A stretch of 64,000 nucleotides of DNA from Lactococcus petauri (lineage in GTDB: Bacteria > Bacillota > Bacilli > Lactobacillales > Streptococcaceae), in contig NZ_MUIZ01000005.1 of NCBI RefSeq assembly GCF_002154895.1, positions 1 to 64,000 of the forward strand. The letters run 5' to 3'. The notes under the pieces are model-generated. The model was given only the letters and a program-made list of their open reading frames with translations. It searched no databases and was not told the origin of the DNA. The translations under genes and the position numbers were made by a program. Every line of letters starts with the position of its first letter. The first letter of the stretch is position 1. Shown one piece after another: positions 39,493 through 49,370 of this stretch.

Positions 39493-40030
39493 AATTTAAA
39501 TCTCCTAATAACTCCATTGCTTGTTCGGTTGTTTCAACAAGATGAACGGCTTCTAAAACTTCTAAAGATAACATTTCTTCTTGGGTTTGTTGTTGAATCA
39601 TATTAAATAAAGGAAGATAAAAGTCTTTATCAATGAAAATAACTGGGCGAATTGCTGTTTGCCCAATACTCATTTCTGTCAAGAGTTGAAAAACTTCTTC
39701 CATTGTCCCAAATCCTCCAGGCAAAATAATAAATGCTTCGCCCAGATCAATCAACTTGCGCTTGCGTTCATCCATATTTTTGGCCAGATAGAGCTCTGTT
39801 GCATTTTGGCGAGGTGGTTCTAAAGGTAAAACCCCATCCGGGTAAACAGCAATAACTTGTCCTTTATTCTCTAGTACCGCATCTGATACAGCACCCATAC
39901 ATCCTTCTTGGGAACCTCCATAAACTAAGGTATGTCCACAACGCGTTATCGCTTCACCGAGTTTCTTGCTGCGTAATAAATGTGTCGGATTTTTCCCATC
40001 ACGAGCCGATAAGAAAACAGTCAGATTCAT
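39476..40030 (-). CDS. LOG-family phosphoribohydrolase (TIGR00730)
   Basis: A 184-residue Rossmann-fold protein of the lysine-decarboxylase-like/LOG family. The diagnostic PGGFGTMEE is present, with catalytic arginine in MDERKRKL. Characterised members hydrolyse nucleoside 5'-monophosphates such as AMP to base and ribose 5-phosphate. Overlaps with both neighbours (4 and 17 bases) put it firmly in the salvage operon, which supports a nucleotide-hydrolysing role. Confidence 0.9.
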   Translation of the reverse strand: MNLTVFLSARDGKNPTHLLRSKKLGEAITRCGHTLVYGGSQEGCMGAVSDAVLENKGQVIAVYPDGVLPLEPPRQNATELYLAKNMDERKRKLIDLGEAFIILPGGFGTMEEVFQLLTEMSIGQTAIRPVIFIDKDFYLPLFNMIQQQTQEEMLSLEVLEAVHLVETTEQAMELLGDLNYEQAI

Positions 40031-40683
40031 TTGTTGTTCTCCTTCTCAATTTCTGCGAGTTTATCTTTAATTTGTTCAAGGACAAACAATTTTGCTTCTT
40101 CATCCTCAACAAAATCATACTTATCGCCGTCAATCTGAATTTTAGGACAAATATCAAAATCCTCAAACCATTTTTCGTAACGCTTATTTAACTCTTGATA
40201 ATAGCCATACAATGAACTATCGTATTCCAATTGTTCAAATTCGCGTCCTCTTTTTTGGATACGTTCCAACATTTTTTCAAAGGATACACTTACATGAATC
40301 AATAAATCAGGGCGCTTTTTAAAAGTTAGCGTATTGATTTCCTCTAACATATTTTCCAATAAAGCATCATAAACCTCTACTTCAATCTCTGTTGCTCGTC
40401 CCAAATCTGCATTCAGGTGAAAAAGCAAACTGTCCTCATAAATTGAACGATCAAGCACGTTATTGTTATGCGAAAGTGCTCTTTTAATCGAGTCAAATCT
40501 CTTATTTAAAAAATAGATTTGCAACAAGAAGGCATATTTTTGTGGATCTTGATAAAAGAGAGGCAAAACCTCATTATCATCTACACTCTCATAGAACGCC
40601 TCTGTTCCCAGCTCTTCTGCTAACATCTCTGTAAGTGAACTTTTGCCAGCTCCAATTGTTCCAGCTAATACTAACACTGCCAT
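40027..40683 (-). CDS. Deoxynucleoside kinase (dGK/dAK type)
   Basis: Phosphorylates deoxynucleosides to monophosphates; 218 residues. P-loop GTIGAGKSS at residues 7-15, the ERS-type motif DRSIYED and the LID region RIQKRGREFE are present. First gene of the kinase-LOG-ndt operon, with AGGAAGGA before the ATG. Its promoter region carries two NrdR-like boxes, suggesting coordinate control with ribonucleotide reductase. Which deoxynucleoside is preferred cannot be read from sequence. Confidence 0.92.
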   Translation of the reverse strand: MAVLVLAGTIGAGKSSLTEMLAEELGTEAFYESVDDNEVLPLFYQDPQKYAFLLQIYFLNKRFDSIKRALSHNNNVLDRSIYEDSLLFHLNADLGRATEIEVEVYDALLENMLEEINTLTFKKRPDLLIHVSVSFEKMLERIQKRGREFEQLEYDSSLYGYYQELNKRYEKWFEDFDICPKIQIDGDKYDFVEDEEAKLFVLEQIKDKLAEIEKENNK

Positions 40684-40789
40684 TTTTTCCTTCCTAACTT
40701 TTTGTATTCTTACTCCCAGAATACTATTTGAAAAGGTTCATTGAGCTCATGAACACACTTTTTTTGTTCAAAATCGCCCCAACGCACAA

Positions 40790-40805
40790 ACACAACATGT
40801 AGTGG
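40790..40805. promoter_or_regulatory. NrdR-like box, distal to the start of transcription
   Basis: ACACAACATGTAGTGG compares with the NrdR consensus ACACWATATATWGTGT (three or so mismatches). Exactly 42 bp from the second box, four helical turns. Confidence 0.55.
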
Positions 40806-40820
40806 CTAAAGGCATTTTTA

Positions 40821-40829
40821 ATTATAACA
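40821..40829 (-). promoter_or_regulatory. Extended -10 of the deoxynucleoside kinase operon
   Basis: Minus strand TGTTATAAT (-10 at 40821-40826) lies between the two NrdR-like boxes. Confidence 0.6.
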
Positions 40830-40831
40830 CA

Positions 40832-40847
40832 ACACAACATATAGTGC
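40832..40847. promoter_or_regulatory. NrdR-like box, upstream
   Basis: ACACAACATATAGTGC, about two mismatches from the NrdR consensus, just upstream of the extended -10. Confidence 0.6.
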
Positions 40848-40901
40848 TAACTTTAAAAATGTAAGCAATGAAAACCTGATAAAATTCAGACAATGTTCCA
40901 C

Positions 40902-40930
40902 AAAAAAAACGACAAGTAGCTTGTCATTTT
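40902..40930 (-). terminator. Terminator of priA
   Basis: Minus strand GACAAG-cta-CTTGTC followed by a long T-run; the stem begins within a few bases of the priA stop codon. Confidence 0.8.
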
Positions 40931-43257
40931 TATACAAAACTTTGGGGTTCACTATCGATAAGAACTCTAACATCTTTATTTTCACGTTTTTGTGTTAAAT
41001 CAAGGACCTGATTTAAGACTTCTTCCAGTTGCTCCTCAAAACGATACTTCACCAGTATCTGATAATGATAAAGATTATGTGTTCGTGCAATAGGTTTTGG
41101 AGTTGGTCCTAATATTTTAGCCTTCTCTGATAAACTGGCCTTAATTATGCTTGCTATCTCATAAGCTTTTTTTGCAACTGTATCCTCATCCTTATGACTA
41201 ACTAAGATCTGAACCGTAAAATAATAGGGCGGATAAGAAAGTTGTTGCCGGTAATACATCTCTTGACGGTAGAAGGCTTCATAATCTTGATCAGCAACAA
41301 GTTTAACCGCATAGTGACCTGGATTAAATGTTTGGATGATAACTTCACCTTTTTTATCCGCACGCCCAGCACGTCCTGCAACTTGCATGAGCAGCTGAAA
41401 ACTGCGCTCACTTGCTCGAAAATCGGGGAGATTTAAACCAGTGTCCGCATTAATCACACCGACCAGTGTCACATTAGGAAAATCCAGTCCCTTCGCAATC
41501 ATTTGTGTTCCTAAAAGTACATCTGCCTCATGATGACCAAATTTCTTTAAAATTTTCTCATGGGCATTTTTTGTTTTTGTTGTATCTACATCCATACGTA
41601 AAATGCGGATTTCTGGTAGAAGTTTTTCTAATTCTTCTTGAACCTTCTGCGTACCTGAGCCATAATACCGTATTTTTCGACTTTGACAGCTCGGACATGT
41701 TTGTGGAATCCCCTCTTGATGACCACAATAATGGCAATTCAAAGTTTTTGTATCCATATGAAGGGTCAAAGAAATATCACAGTTCGGGCATTCAACAACA
41801 AAACCACAATCTCTACACATCACAAAAGAACTATAACCCCGACGGTTAAGCATCAAGATTACTTGTTCATTTCGCTCAATTTTTTCGCGAATTTTTTGTA
41901 GTAAAATATCTGAGAAATTGGCCGACTTGTCACTAAGGTTATTACGCATATCTACGATTTGAACTTCAGGTAGGAAAGCTTGGTCATTAGCTCGATGTGT
42001 GAGTGTCAATAAATGATAAACATTTCGCTGAGCACGTGCTCGGCTTTCGAGACTAGGGGTCGCTGAACCTAGAACTAACCGTGCATGATGATATTGTGCA
42101 CGTAATAAGGCAATATCTCTGGCATGGTAACGTGGGCTCGAATCTTGCTTGTAGCTTGTTTCATGCTCCTCATCAATAATAATAACCCCAATATTTTCTA
42201 AAGGTGCGAAGATAGCGGAACGCGCCCCCACAACAACCTGAGCTCGTCCTTCCTTTATCTTACGCCATTCGTCATATTTTTCACCGTCCGAAAGTCCCGA
42301 ATGCATAATCGCAACTTTTTCCCCAAAGCGCGCAATAAAACGATTAGACATTTGTGGTGTTAGAGAAATCTCAGGCACCAGCATAATTGCAGTTTGTCCC
42401 TTTTCCAAAAAATGTTCAATAACCTGTAAATAAATTTCTGTCTTTCCTGATCCTGTAATTCCTTCCAGTAAAAAGGGCTTTTCTGCAGAAGAAACAATGG
42501 CCTCAAAGGCAAGTTGCTGCTCATGATTCAAAACTTTTGCTTTATCAGGAACGACAGCTTCAAAAACAGTCGCTGTTCTTGAAATCTCTTTTTCAGTCAC
42601 TTCAACAAGTTCATTTTCTATAAAATACTTGATGATAGCCGAAGAAAATGGTAAGTCTTTTTGACGCACACTTGCTTCTTGGTTTAAAAGATAATCTTTC
42701 AATTCTGCTCTTTTTTTGGCCGCTTTGCCAATCTCAAAGGTGGCCAATTTAGCATTAGCCTTTAAATACTTTTCTGTTTTCTTATTTTCTTTTGACTTTG
42801 CAGAGTAGTTAACGGATAACTTTCCTGACTTGACATCTTTTAATGCTCGGACTTTTTGACTTTCACTAAGCGCGCTCCATTTGGTTTGAATGCCTTCTTG
42901 ATTAGTCAAAATCTTATCATAGCTTGAATTCAATAAATTAGGCAACATGGCTTTCAGGCAAGAAATTTTGTAAGAAAAGACAGTATGGCGCATTTCATCT
43001 GCCAAGCGGAGTTGTTCCTTTGTCAAAACAGGCTCTAAGTCGAGCAGCTCCGCTATTTCTTTGAGTCCCTCTTCTTCCTCATCTACACTTTCAATAATAA
43101 TTCCTTGAACCAGCCGATTGCCTTTACCAAAGGGAACATGAACGCGCATTCCTGGCTCAATCAACTCTTGCAATTCTGTAGGAATAGCATAGGAGAACGG
43201 TTTGTCTGTCTGCATCAGAGGAACGTCTACAATAATTCGTGCTGTTTTTTTGAACAT
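40930..43257 (-). CDS. priA: Primosomal helicase PriA
   Basis: 3'-5' DNA helicase for replication restart, 775 residues. An N-terminal DNA-binding domain, Walker A GITGSGKTEIY, DEEH box, the zinc-binding cysteine cluster (CRDCGF...CPNCD...CHYCG...CPSC) and helicase motifs V-VI (QVAGRAGRADKKG) are all present. A promoter TTTTTGCTATAATTAAA lies upstream with a normal leader and GAGGAGAAAA ribosome binding site. Confidence 0.96.
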   Translation of the reverse strand: MFKKTARIIVDVPLMQTDKPFSYAIPTELQELIEPGMRVHVPFGKGNRLVQGIIIESVDEEEEGLKEIAELLDLEPVLTKEQLRLADEMRHTVFSYKISCLKAMLPNLLNSSYDKILTNQEGIQTKWSALSESQKVRALKDVKSGKLSVNYSAKSKENKKTEKYLKANAKLATFEIGKAAKKRAELKDYLLNQEASVRQKDLPFSSAIIKYFIENELVEVTEKEISRTATVFEAVVPDKAKVLNHEQQLAFEAIVSSAEKPFLLEGITGSGKTEIYLQVIEHFLEKGQTAIMLVPEISLTPQMSNRFIARFGEKVAIMHSGLSDGEKYDEWRKIKEGRAQVVVGARSAIFAPLENIGVIIIDEEHETSYKQDSSPRYHARDIALLRAQYHHARLVLGSATPSLESRARAQRNVYHLLTLTHRANDQAFLPEVQIVDMRNNLSDKSANFSDILLQKIREKIERNEQVILMLNRRGYSSFVMCRDCGFVVECPNCDISLTLHMDTKTLNCHYCGHQEGIPQTCPSCQSRKIRYYGSGTQKVQEELEKLLPEIRILRMDVDTTKTKNAHEKILKKFGHHEADVLLGTQMIAKGLDFPNVTLVGVINADTGLNLPDFRASERSFQLLMQVAGRAGRADKKGEVIIQTFNPGHYAVKLVADQDYEAFYRQEMYYRQQLSYPPYYFTVQILVSHKDEDTVAKKAYEIASIIKASLSEKAKILGPTPKPIARTHNLYHYQILVKYRFEEQLEEVLNQVLDLTQKRENKDVRVLIDSEPQSFV

Positions 43258-43351
43258 TTTTCTCCTCTGCTTACTTCTTCTGTATCTAAATATAGTAATT
43301 TAATTATAGCAAAAAGAGCTAACCGAATGTCAACTCTGAATTTGGGATAAA

Positions 43352-43395
43352 GAAAAACTTCCAAAGATTTTCTATATAAAATAAATCTTTGAAAG
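43352..43395 (-). terminator. Terminator of gmk-rpoZ
   Basis: CTTCCAAAGATTT (43358-43370) and AAATCTTTGAAAG (43383-43395) form a long stem; T-run TTTTTC on the minus strand. Confidence 0.75.
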
Positions 43396-43408
43396 CTTGT
43401 ACCATTTC

Positions 43409-43768
43409 TTATTCAGCTGCAGCTGCAGCTGCTTTAGCTGCACGATTACCTTTTTGTTTTGCTTCTTCTTCGGCTTCTTCTTTCGCGATTTGTTCGCGGA
43501 TAAGTTTTTCAGCCATTTTTTGTTGAAGACGTTCTAATTCACGTTTTTCTTTCAATGTTTCACGTTTAGCATCTGGCGAAGGGTGAATCGTTACTGTTCC
43601 TGCCGCGATTTCTTCCAAGGCTTGTAATGTACGTTTAACAGATTTAAATTCCATTGTAGGACGTTCACCATCACGTAATTCATGAGCACGTTTGGCTTCT
43701 AAAACCACGAGTGAATATTTTGAATCCACGTGTTGGAGTAATTTGTCAATTGAAGGTTCTAACATCAT
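43409..43768 (-). CDS. rpoZ: RNA polymerase omega subunit
   Basis: Assembly subunit of RNA polymerase, 119 residues from [43 protein letters not shown] precedes the chosen ATG; an in-frame ATG or GTG further upstream lies in the gmk-rpoZ spacer and is rejected. The C-terminal extension is longer than the minimal omega, charged and ending in an alanine-rich tail ([10 protein letters not shown]). Follows gmk as usual in Firmicutes. Confidence 0.93.
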   Translation of the reverse strand: MMLEPSIDKLLQHVDSKYSLVVLEAKRAHELRDGERPTMEFKSVKRTLQALEEIAAGTVTIHPSPDAKRETLKEKRELERLQQKMAEKLIREQIAKEEAEEEAKQKGNRAAKAAAAAAE

Positions 43769-43884
43769 ATCAGTTTCCTCTTTTCTTTTCTGTACGCTGT
43801 TGCATTGGATCTCAGTCACCAATGGGTTCTTCTTATTTAAAACAACCTAAGCGTCTTTCAGCTAAAATCTCAAGCCTCTTGTTT

Positions 43885-44535
<651 letters not shown>

Positions 44536-44641
44536 TTACAATCTATTCTAGCAAAGTTGGGCTTATATATCCACTTCGCGTAACACAAAGTAACTTTAAT
44601 TAACTCAATTGTAACATAACTTTTTTATTCTTCTTCAAAAT

Positions 44642-44667
44642 AAAAAAGTACTGCTGGGAGTACTTTT
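44642..44667 (-). terminator. Terminator of rny
   Basis: AAAAAGTACT-gctggg-AGTACTTTTT, reaching the rny stop codon. Confidence 0.8.
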
Positions 44668-46283
44668 TATTTTGCATAGTCAATAGCCCGTGTTTCACGA
44701 ATAACTGTAACTTTAATATTTCCTGGATAATCCATCTCGTCTTCAATACGATTTTTCACATCTCGTGCAAGAATTACAATTTGATCATCTGTAAGCTTTT
44801 CTGGCTTAACCATGACACGAACTTCGCGTCCTGCCTGTAATGCAAAGGCACTTTCAACACCGTCAAAACTTGTTGAGATATTTTCCAAATCACGCAGTCG
44901 TTTAATATAATTTTCAATCGACTCACGACGTGCCCCAGGACGTGCTGCACTTAAAGCATCAGCTGCAGCAACCAAAGTAGCAATATTACTGTTTGGTTCA
45001 GTATCTCCATGGTGACTCGCAATAGTATTAATAACGATTGGATTTTCCTTGTACTTACGTGCAAGTTCTGTACCAATCTCGACGTGGCTACCTTCAACTT
45101 CATGATCCAGAGCTTTACCGATATCATGTAAGAAGCCGGCACGTTTTGCAAGACTCACATTTTCGCCCATCTCTCCAGCAAGGTTCCCAGCAACATTTGC
45201 CACCTCAACTGAATGGTCAAGAACATTTTGACCATAAGAAGTACGGAAATGCAAGCGCCCCATGATTTTCATTAAATCTGGATGGAGGTTATGTGCTCCC
45301 ACTTCAAAGGCAGCTTGTTCGCCATACTCGCGCATCTTGTGATCCAATGCTTTGCGATTTTTCTCAACAAGTTCCTCAATACGTGCAGGGTGAATACGAC
45401 CATCTTGAACCAGTTGCTCCAAGGTCATTCGTGCAATCTCACGTCTAATCGGATCAAAGCCAGATAATACAACAGCTTCTGGAGTATCATCAATAATTAC
45501 GTCAATACCCGTCAAGGCTTCAAAGGTGCGGATATTCCGACCTTCACGTCCGATAATCCGTCCCTTCATGCCATCATCTGGTAAAGTAACTACTGATACC
45601 GTTTGTTCAGCAACCGAATCACTAGAGACACGTTGGATTGCAAGTGAAACAATGTTTTTCGCACGTTTATCAGCTTCAGCATGTGCTTTTTCTTCACTTG
45701 AACGTATCAGCTGTGCCATTTCTTTGGTTAAACCATCACGGGTTTCACTAAGAATGATTTCTTTCGCTTCATCTTTTGTTAAAGCAGCGATACGTTCTAA
45801 TTCTTCTTGTTTCTTTTCTTCAATTTCTAAAAGTTCTTGCTCACGTTTATTGAGTGTATCAGTTTTTTTAGAGAGCGCTTCCTCTTTAGAGTCTAAGCTA
45901 CGTTCTTTATTTGTAAGTTTATCATCCTTACGGTCTAGAACTTCTTCACGTTGTTTTAGGCGTTGTTCAGTTTCTTTTAACTCCTTACGATCTTGCTTAA
46001 ATTCATCTTCGATTTCACGGCGTTGCTTTTGTTCTTCTTCACGAAGGTTAAAGCGTGCTTCTTTCTTGAATGCTTCTGCTTCGTCCCTCAGGATCTCCGC
46101 TTCTTTTCTTACAAGAGCAGCATCACGCTGTGCATTTGCCGTTATCTCATTTGCCTTGTTTTCTGCCTGCATAAAAAGACTCTCAGCATCTTGCTTGTTT
46201 TTCTTAATATTTTGGGCATAAAAAATAAAGGCAATAACCAATACAATCAACAAGACAAGCAGAACGAGTGATATGACGTTCAT
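44667..46283 (-). CDS. rny: Ribonuclease Y
   Basis: Membrane-anchored endoribonuclease initiating mRNA decay, 538 residues. One N-terminal membrane segment (residues 4-25), a long charged coiled coil (30-190), a KH domain ([19 protein letters not shown]) and an HD domain with [10 protein letters not shown] carrying the metal ligands. Start at 46283 follows AAGGAGACAA; ATGs upstream lie in the leader hairpin region. A strong promoter and a 9-bp hairpin sit upstream, the latter a possible site of feedback control. Confidence 0.95.
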   Translation of the reverse strand: MNVISLVLLVLLIVLVIAFIFYAQNIKKNKQDAESLFMQAENKANEITANAQRDAALVRKEAEILRDEAEAFKKEARFNLREEEQKQRREIEDEFKQDRKELKETEQRLKQREEVLDRKDDKLTNKERSLDSKEEALSKKTDTLNKREQELLEIEEKKQEELERIAALTKDEAKEIILSETRDGLTKEMAQLIRSSEEKAHAEADKRAKNIVSLAIQRVSSDSVAEQTVSVVTLPDDGMKGRIIGREGRNIRTFEALTGIDVIIDDTPEAVVLSGFDPIRREIARMTLEQLVQDGRIHPARIEELVEKNRKALDHKMREYGEQAAFEVGAHNLHPDLMKIMGRLHFRTSYGQNVLDHSVEVANVAGNLAGEMGENVSLAKRAGFLHDIGKALDHEVEGSHVEIGTELARKYKENPIVINTIASHHGDTEPNSNIATLVAAADALSAARPGARRESIENYIKRLRDLENISTSFDGVESAFALQAGREVRVMVKPEKLTDDQIVILARDVKNRIEDEMDYPGNIKVTVIRETRAIDYAK

Positions 46284-46303
46284 TTGTCTCCTTTTATTCA
46301 TAC

Positions 46304-46330
46304 CTGCCTTATCGCGGTTCAATAAGGCAG
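46304..46330 (-). promoter_or_regulatory. Hairpin in the rny leader
   Basis: CTGCCTTAT (46304-46312) and ATAAGGCAG (46322-46330) form a perfect 9-bp stem with a 9-base loop, ending about 12 bases upstream of the ribosome binding site. No T-run follows, so it is not a terminator. Confidence 0.6.
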
Positions 46331-46377
46331 ATAGCTTGATTATAATTCATATGTGTTTGCAGAGAAACACTCCTTAT

Positions 46378-46406
46378 ATTTTACCATTTTTTAGGATATG
46401 TTTCAA
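46378..46406 (-). promoter_or_regulatory. Promoter of rny
   Basis: Minus strand -35 TTGAAA (46401-46406), 17-bp spacer, extended -10 TGGTAAAAT (-10 at 46378-46383). Leader about 85 bases. Confidence 0.75.
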
Positions 46407-46545
46407 TTAAGTATTTTACCGCTTTCAACTTTTTGACATTTTGATTTTAAAAGCATGATATCCTGCAGACTGAAAGATGAAAGATTATGATTAGTAAAAC
46501 CAGTAAAGTAACTGCGTAATAACGTCCTTTATAGCATTTTTATAA

Positions 46546-46578
46546 AATAAAAAAACTGTGCATAATAACACAGTTTTG
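46546..46578 (-). terminator. Terminator of metK
   Basis: AAAACTGTG (46552-46560) pairs with CACAGTTTT (46569-46577), T-run on the minus strand. Confidence 0.8.
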
Positions 46579-46582
46579 TTGT

Positions 46583-47776
46583 TTAAAGCAATTCTTTAAG
46601 TGTTTCAACCTTGTCTAAACGTTCCCATGGAAGATCAATGTCTGTACGACCAAAATGACCATAAGCGGCTGTTTGTCCATAAATTGGGCGGAGCAAATCT
46701 AGCATTTCGATGATACCAGCCGGACGCAAATCAAAGTTTTCACGGATAGCTGCCAATAAGATGTCGTCAGAAACTTTTCCAGTACCAAAGGTTTCAATAT
46801 TTACAGAGGTTGGTGTAGCTACACCAATCGCATAAGACAATTGGACTTGAGCTTTATCTGCCAAACCGGCAGCAACAATATTTTTGGCAACATAACGTGC
46901 TGCGTATGAAGCTGAACGGTCAACTTTTGTGGCATCTTTACCTGAGAAAGCACCACCACCGTGAGGTGCGTACCCACCATAAGTGTCTACGATTATTTTA
47001 CGGCCAGTCAACCCAGAATCCCCTTGAGGTCCACCAATAACAAAGCGACCTGTTGGATTAATAAAGTATTTTGTTTCATCATCAAGAAGATTTTCCGGAA
47101 TAACTTCCTTGATTACTTTTTCAATGACATCTCGGTGAATTTCTTCATTAGTAGCTTCAGCTGCGTGTTGTGTTGAAATAACCACTGTATCTACACGCTT
47201 AACTTGTCCTGCTTCATCATATTCTACTGTAACTTGTGATTTTGCATCTGGACGAAGGTAACTGATATCACCTGACTTACGTAAGTCTGCTAATTTTTTC
47301 ACTAGCTTATGGCTAAGTGAAATCGCAAGTGGCATATATTCTTCTGTTTCGTTGGTTGCATAACCAAACATCATCCCTTGGTCACCAGCACCGATAAGAT
47401 CGAGTGGATCAATGATTTTTCCATCTTTACCACGAACTTCTTCTGCTTCGTTTACCCCTTGGGCAATATCTGGTGACTGCTCTACAAGTGAAACATGGAC
47501 ACCGACTGATTTGTAGTCAAATCCATTTTCACTGTCTGTATAGCCAATATTTTTGATTGTCTCACGAACCACTCCAGCAATATCAACATAAGCTGATGTT
47601 GATATCTCCCCAAATACATTAACTGTACCTGTGTAAACTACTGTTTCACAGGCTACGTGTGCATCTGGGTCTTGTGCCACAATGGCATCAAGGATAGCAT
47701 CCGAGATTTGGTCAGCAACCTTATCTGGATGTCCTTCTGAAACTGATTCTGATGTGAATAGACGTTTTTCTGACAT
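46583..47776 (-). CDS. metK: S-adenosylmethionine synthetase
   Basis: Makes SAM from methionine and ATP; 397 residues. [19 protein letters not shown]-type N-terminus with the ATP-binding histidine, [12 protein letters not shown] and [16 protein letters not shown] are intact. The 5' UTR is an SMK-box SAM riboswitch that can hide the ribosome binding site GGGG. Divergent from birA across a 145-bp shared promoter region. Confidence 0.97.
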   Translation of the reverse strand: MSEKRLFTSESVSEGHPDKVADQISDAILDAIVAQDPDAHVACETVVYTGTVNVFGEISTSAYVDIAGVVRETIKNIGYTDSENGFDYKSVGVHVSLVEQSPDIAQGVNEAEEVRGKDGKIIDPLDLIGAGDQGMMFGYATNETEEYMPLAISLSHKLVKKLADLRKSGDISYLRPDAKSQVTVEYDEAGQVKRVDTVVISTQHAAEATNEEIHRDVIEKVIKEVIPENLLDDETKYFINPTGRFVIGGPQGDSGLTGRKIIVDTYGGYAPHGGGAFSGKDATKVDRSASYAARYVAKNIVAAGLADKAQVQLSYAIGVATPTSVNIETFGTGKVSDDILLAAIRENFDLRPAGIIEMLDLLRPIYGQTAAYGHFGRTDIDLPWERLDKVETLKELL

Positions 47777-47780
47777 TCTT

Positions 47781-47876
47781 TATTTCCCCTACTTCTTAAG
47801 TATTTTTCGGTTACAGGCTTAATGGTAGTGATTGCTCACTTGGAGAGTTCTCTCCCGCCATCGGAAATTGTAACTC
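47781..47876 (-). promoter_or_regulatory. SMK-box (SAM-III) riboswitch of metK
   Basis: Minus-strand leader with TTACAATTTCCGATGGCGGGAG early on and GTAGGGGAAAT before the ATG. The early ATTTCC is complementary to the ribosome binding region GGGGAAAT, the anti-Shine-Dalgarno arrangement of the SMK-box known from metK of Lactobacillales. SAM binding would block translation of metK. Assigned from remembered consensus, position and pairing. Confidence 0.8.
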
Positions 47877-47905
47877 CTTTATTTTAGCACAAAAAGAGAA
47901 TTTTT

Positions 47906-47913
47906 GATATACT
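47906..47913 (+). promoter_or_regulatory. Extended -10 promoter of birA, near-leaderless start
   Basis: TGATATACT with -10 at 47908-47913; the ATG is 9 bases further on, so the predicted leader is about 2-3 bases. Confidence 0.55.
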
Positions 47914-47921
47914 TTGCCTAA

Positions 47922-48671
47922 ATGAAAAATCCTTTAGATAAAAAAATTATTTTAGATGCTAATCCTTGGTTAAACGACGTTAAAATCCTTGATGAATCCA
48001 TCTCAACACAGTTGGATGCTAAAGCTGATGGTCAAGCCAACACTTTATATATGTCTGAAAAGCAAACAGGTATTTATGGCCGTTTTGGGCGGGAATACTA
48101 TGCCAGTCCTGAAGGAGGTATCTATATGACACTCCTCTTAAAGCCTGTCGGATCTTTGGGAACTCTGCCTAATTACACACTGCTTGCCGCTGCAGCTGTC
48201 GTTTCAGCAATTGAAACACTGACCACAAAGAAAGTAGATATTAAATGGGTCAACGATATTTATCTCAATCATAAAAAAATTGTAGGGATTCTCGCAGAGG
48301 CCCAAGTCCAACCAGATACGAGTTTGCAGGTCGCCTTGGGCATCGGAATAAATTTTCATATTTCAACATTTCCTGAAGCAATCGCTCACAAAGCCGGCTC
48401 ATTATTTACAGAAACTCCTACAATAACACGCTCTGAGCTTGTTGCCAAAATCTGGTCAGAATTTCATCAGCTCTCTAAAAGAGACTTCTTTGAAATTTAT
48501 AAAACTCATTCCTTCATTCTTGGGAAAACAGTAGAATTTGAGGAAAATAAAGTCTTATATAGAGGTACCGCAGTAGACTTAACACCATCTGGTCAACTCA
48601 TTGTTCACCTTGAAGATGGTCAGATAAAAACTCTCTCAAGCGGTGAAATCTCGCTAAAAAACTGGACGTGA
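47922..48671 (+). CDS. birA: Biotin-[acetyl-CoA-carboxylase] ligase, catalytic domain only
   Basis: Attaches biotin to acetyl-CoA carboxylase; 249 residues. The ligase core has ISTQLDAKA, GRFGREYYASPEGGIYMTLLLKP and the KWVNDIYLNHKKIVGILAEA motif with the catalytic lysine. There is no N-terminal helix-turn-helix, so it is a monofunctional ligase and not a biotin repressor. No ribosome binding site precedes the ATG; a -10 element ends 9 bases upstream. Divergent from metK. Confidence 0.93.
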   Translation: MKNPLDKKIILDANPWLNDVKILDESISTQLDAKADGQANTLYMSEKQTGIYGRFGREYYASPEGGIYMTLLLKPVGSLGTLPNYTLLAAAAVVSAIETLTTKKVDIKWVNDIYLNHKKIVGILAEAQVQPDTSLQVALGIGINFHISTFPEAIAHKAGSLFTETPTITRSELVAKIWSEFHQLSKRDFFEIYKTHSFILGKTVEFEENKVLYRGTAVDLTPSGQLIVHLEDGQIKTLSSGEISLKNWT

Positions 48672-48692
48672 TGGACGTCCAGTTTTAATTTT
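48657..48692 (+). terminator. Terminator of birA
   Basis: ACTGGACG-tgatgga-CGTCCAGT followed by T-rich sequence, overlapping the stop codon. Confidence 0.8.
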
Positions 48693-48738
48693 TTCATTTA
48701 TATTATTAGGAGTTTAGGAAATTCGGAATTATTATTTT

Positions 48739-49098
48739 TTAAAAATCTGACCAGTCATCTTTTTTCTCATCTTCAACTGGTTCAGCCTCTTTCATCTTAC
48801 GGCCAGATGAGTGAGATGAAGATTTGCTTTGCCAACGGTCCGCATAGCTTGACCAGTTTTCTTCATTTGTTCTGCGGTAGTTTTGTCTCCCAGCATTACT
48901 TCCAGCACTTGGAATAATCCAACTAGCAATAAAGTATACAGGAATAAGACTTCCCCAACTTCCGAAAGCTAAGAGGACATACAAGATCCGTACAAAAGTA
49001 ATGATATCAGGGCTCCAACCAAAGTATTCACAGATACCTGCAATCGTACCCGTCAACATTCGATTGTTTGGTGATTTTGTTAATTGTTTTTGAGACAT
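48739..49098 (-). CDS. PspC-domain envelope-stress protein
   Basis: A 119-residue membrane protein. The PspC domain (about residues 8-65) contains NRMLTGTIAGICEYFGWSPD and a membrane segment RILYVLLAFGSWGSLIPVYFIASW; a hydrophilic tail rich in S, R, K and D follows. Its N-terminal half is nearly the same as the smaller PspC protein encoded 34 bases upstream, a probable tandem duplication. Third gene of the operon behind the LiaR/CesR-like box. Confidence 0.88.
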   Translation of the reverse strand: MSQKQLTKSPNNRMLTGTIAGICEYFGWSPDIITFVRILYVLLAFGSWGSLIPVYFIASWIIPSAGSNAGRQNYRRTNEENWSSYADRWQSKSSSHSSGRKMKEAEPVEDEKKDDWSDF

Positions 49099-49132
49099 TT
49101 TCTTTCCTTTCTAGAAGCTGTCCTTCGAATGA

Positions 49133-49333
49133 TTAATGAGGGCTAGGTATTAGCCAACTCGCTACGATATATACAAGTGCAAGTGTTCCAAAACTTCCTA
49201 AAGCGAAGAACACATACAAAATACGCATTAGTGTAATTATATCACGACTTAAGCCAAAATACTCGCCTACGCCAGCTATGGTCCCCGTCAGCATACGGTT
49301 ACTCGATGATTTTGTAAGTTGTCTTTTAGACAT
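49133..49333 (-). CDS. Short PspC-domain protein
   Basis: A 66-residue protein consisting of the PspC domain alone: KSSSNRMLTGTIAGVGEYFG followed by one long membrane segment ending WLIPSPH. It differs from its downstream paralogue by lacking the hydrophilic tail. AGGAAA lies before the ATG. PspC proteins in lactococci respond to lipid-II-directed stress through CesSR; regulation here is inferred from the palindrome upstream of the operon. Confidence 0.88.
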   Translation of the reverse strand: MSKRQLTKSSSNRMLTGTIAGVGEYFGLSRDIITLMRILYVFFALGSFGTLALVYIVASWLIPSPH

Positions 49334-49370
49334 ATGTTTTCCTTTCTAAAAAGTTTGGAAGGATTTCTGC

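Noticed and set aside
45526-46221. 231-codon ORF antisense to rny
   Set aside because: A shadow of the coiled-coil coding sequence; composition is extreme (S, R, F, C) and no ribosome binding site is seen.
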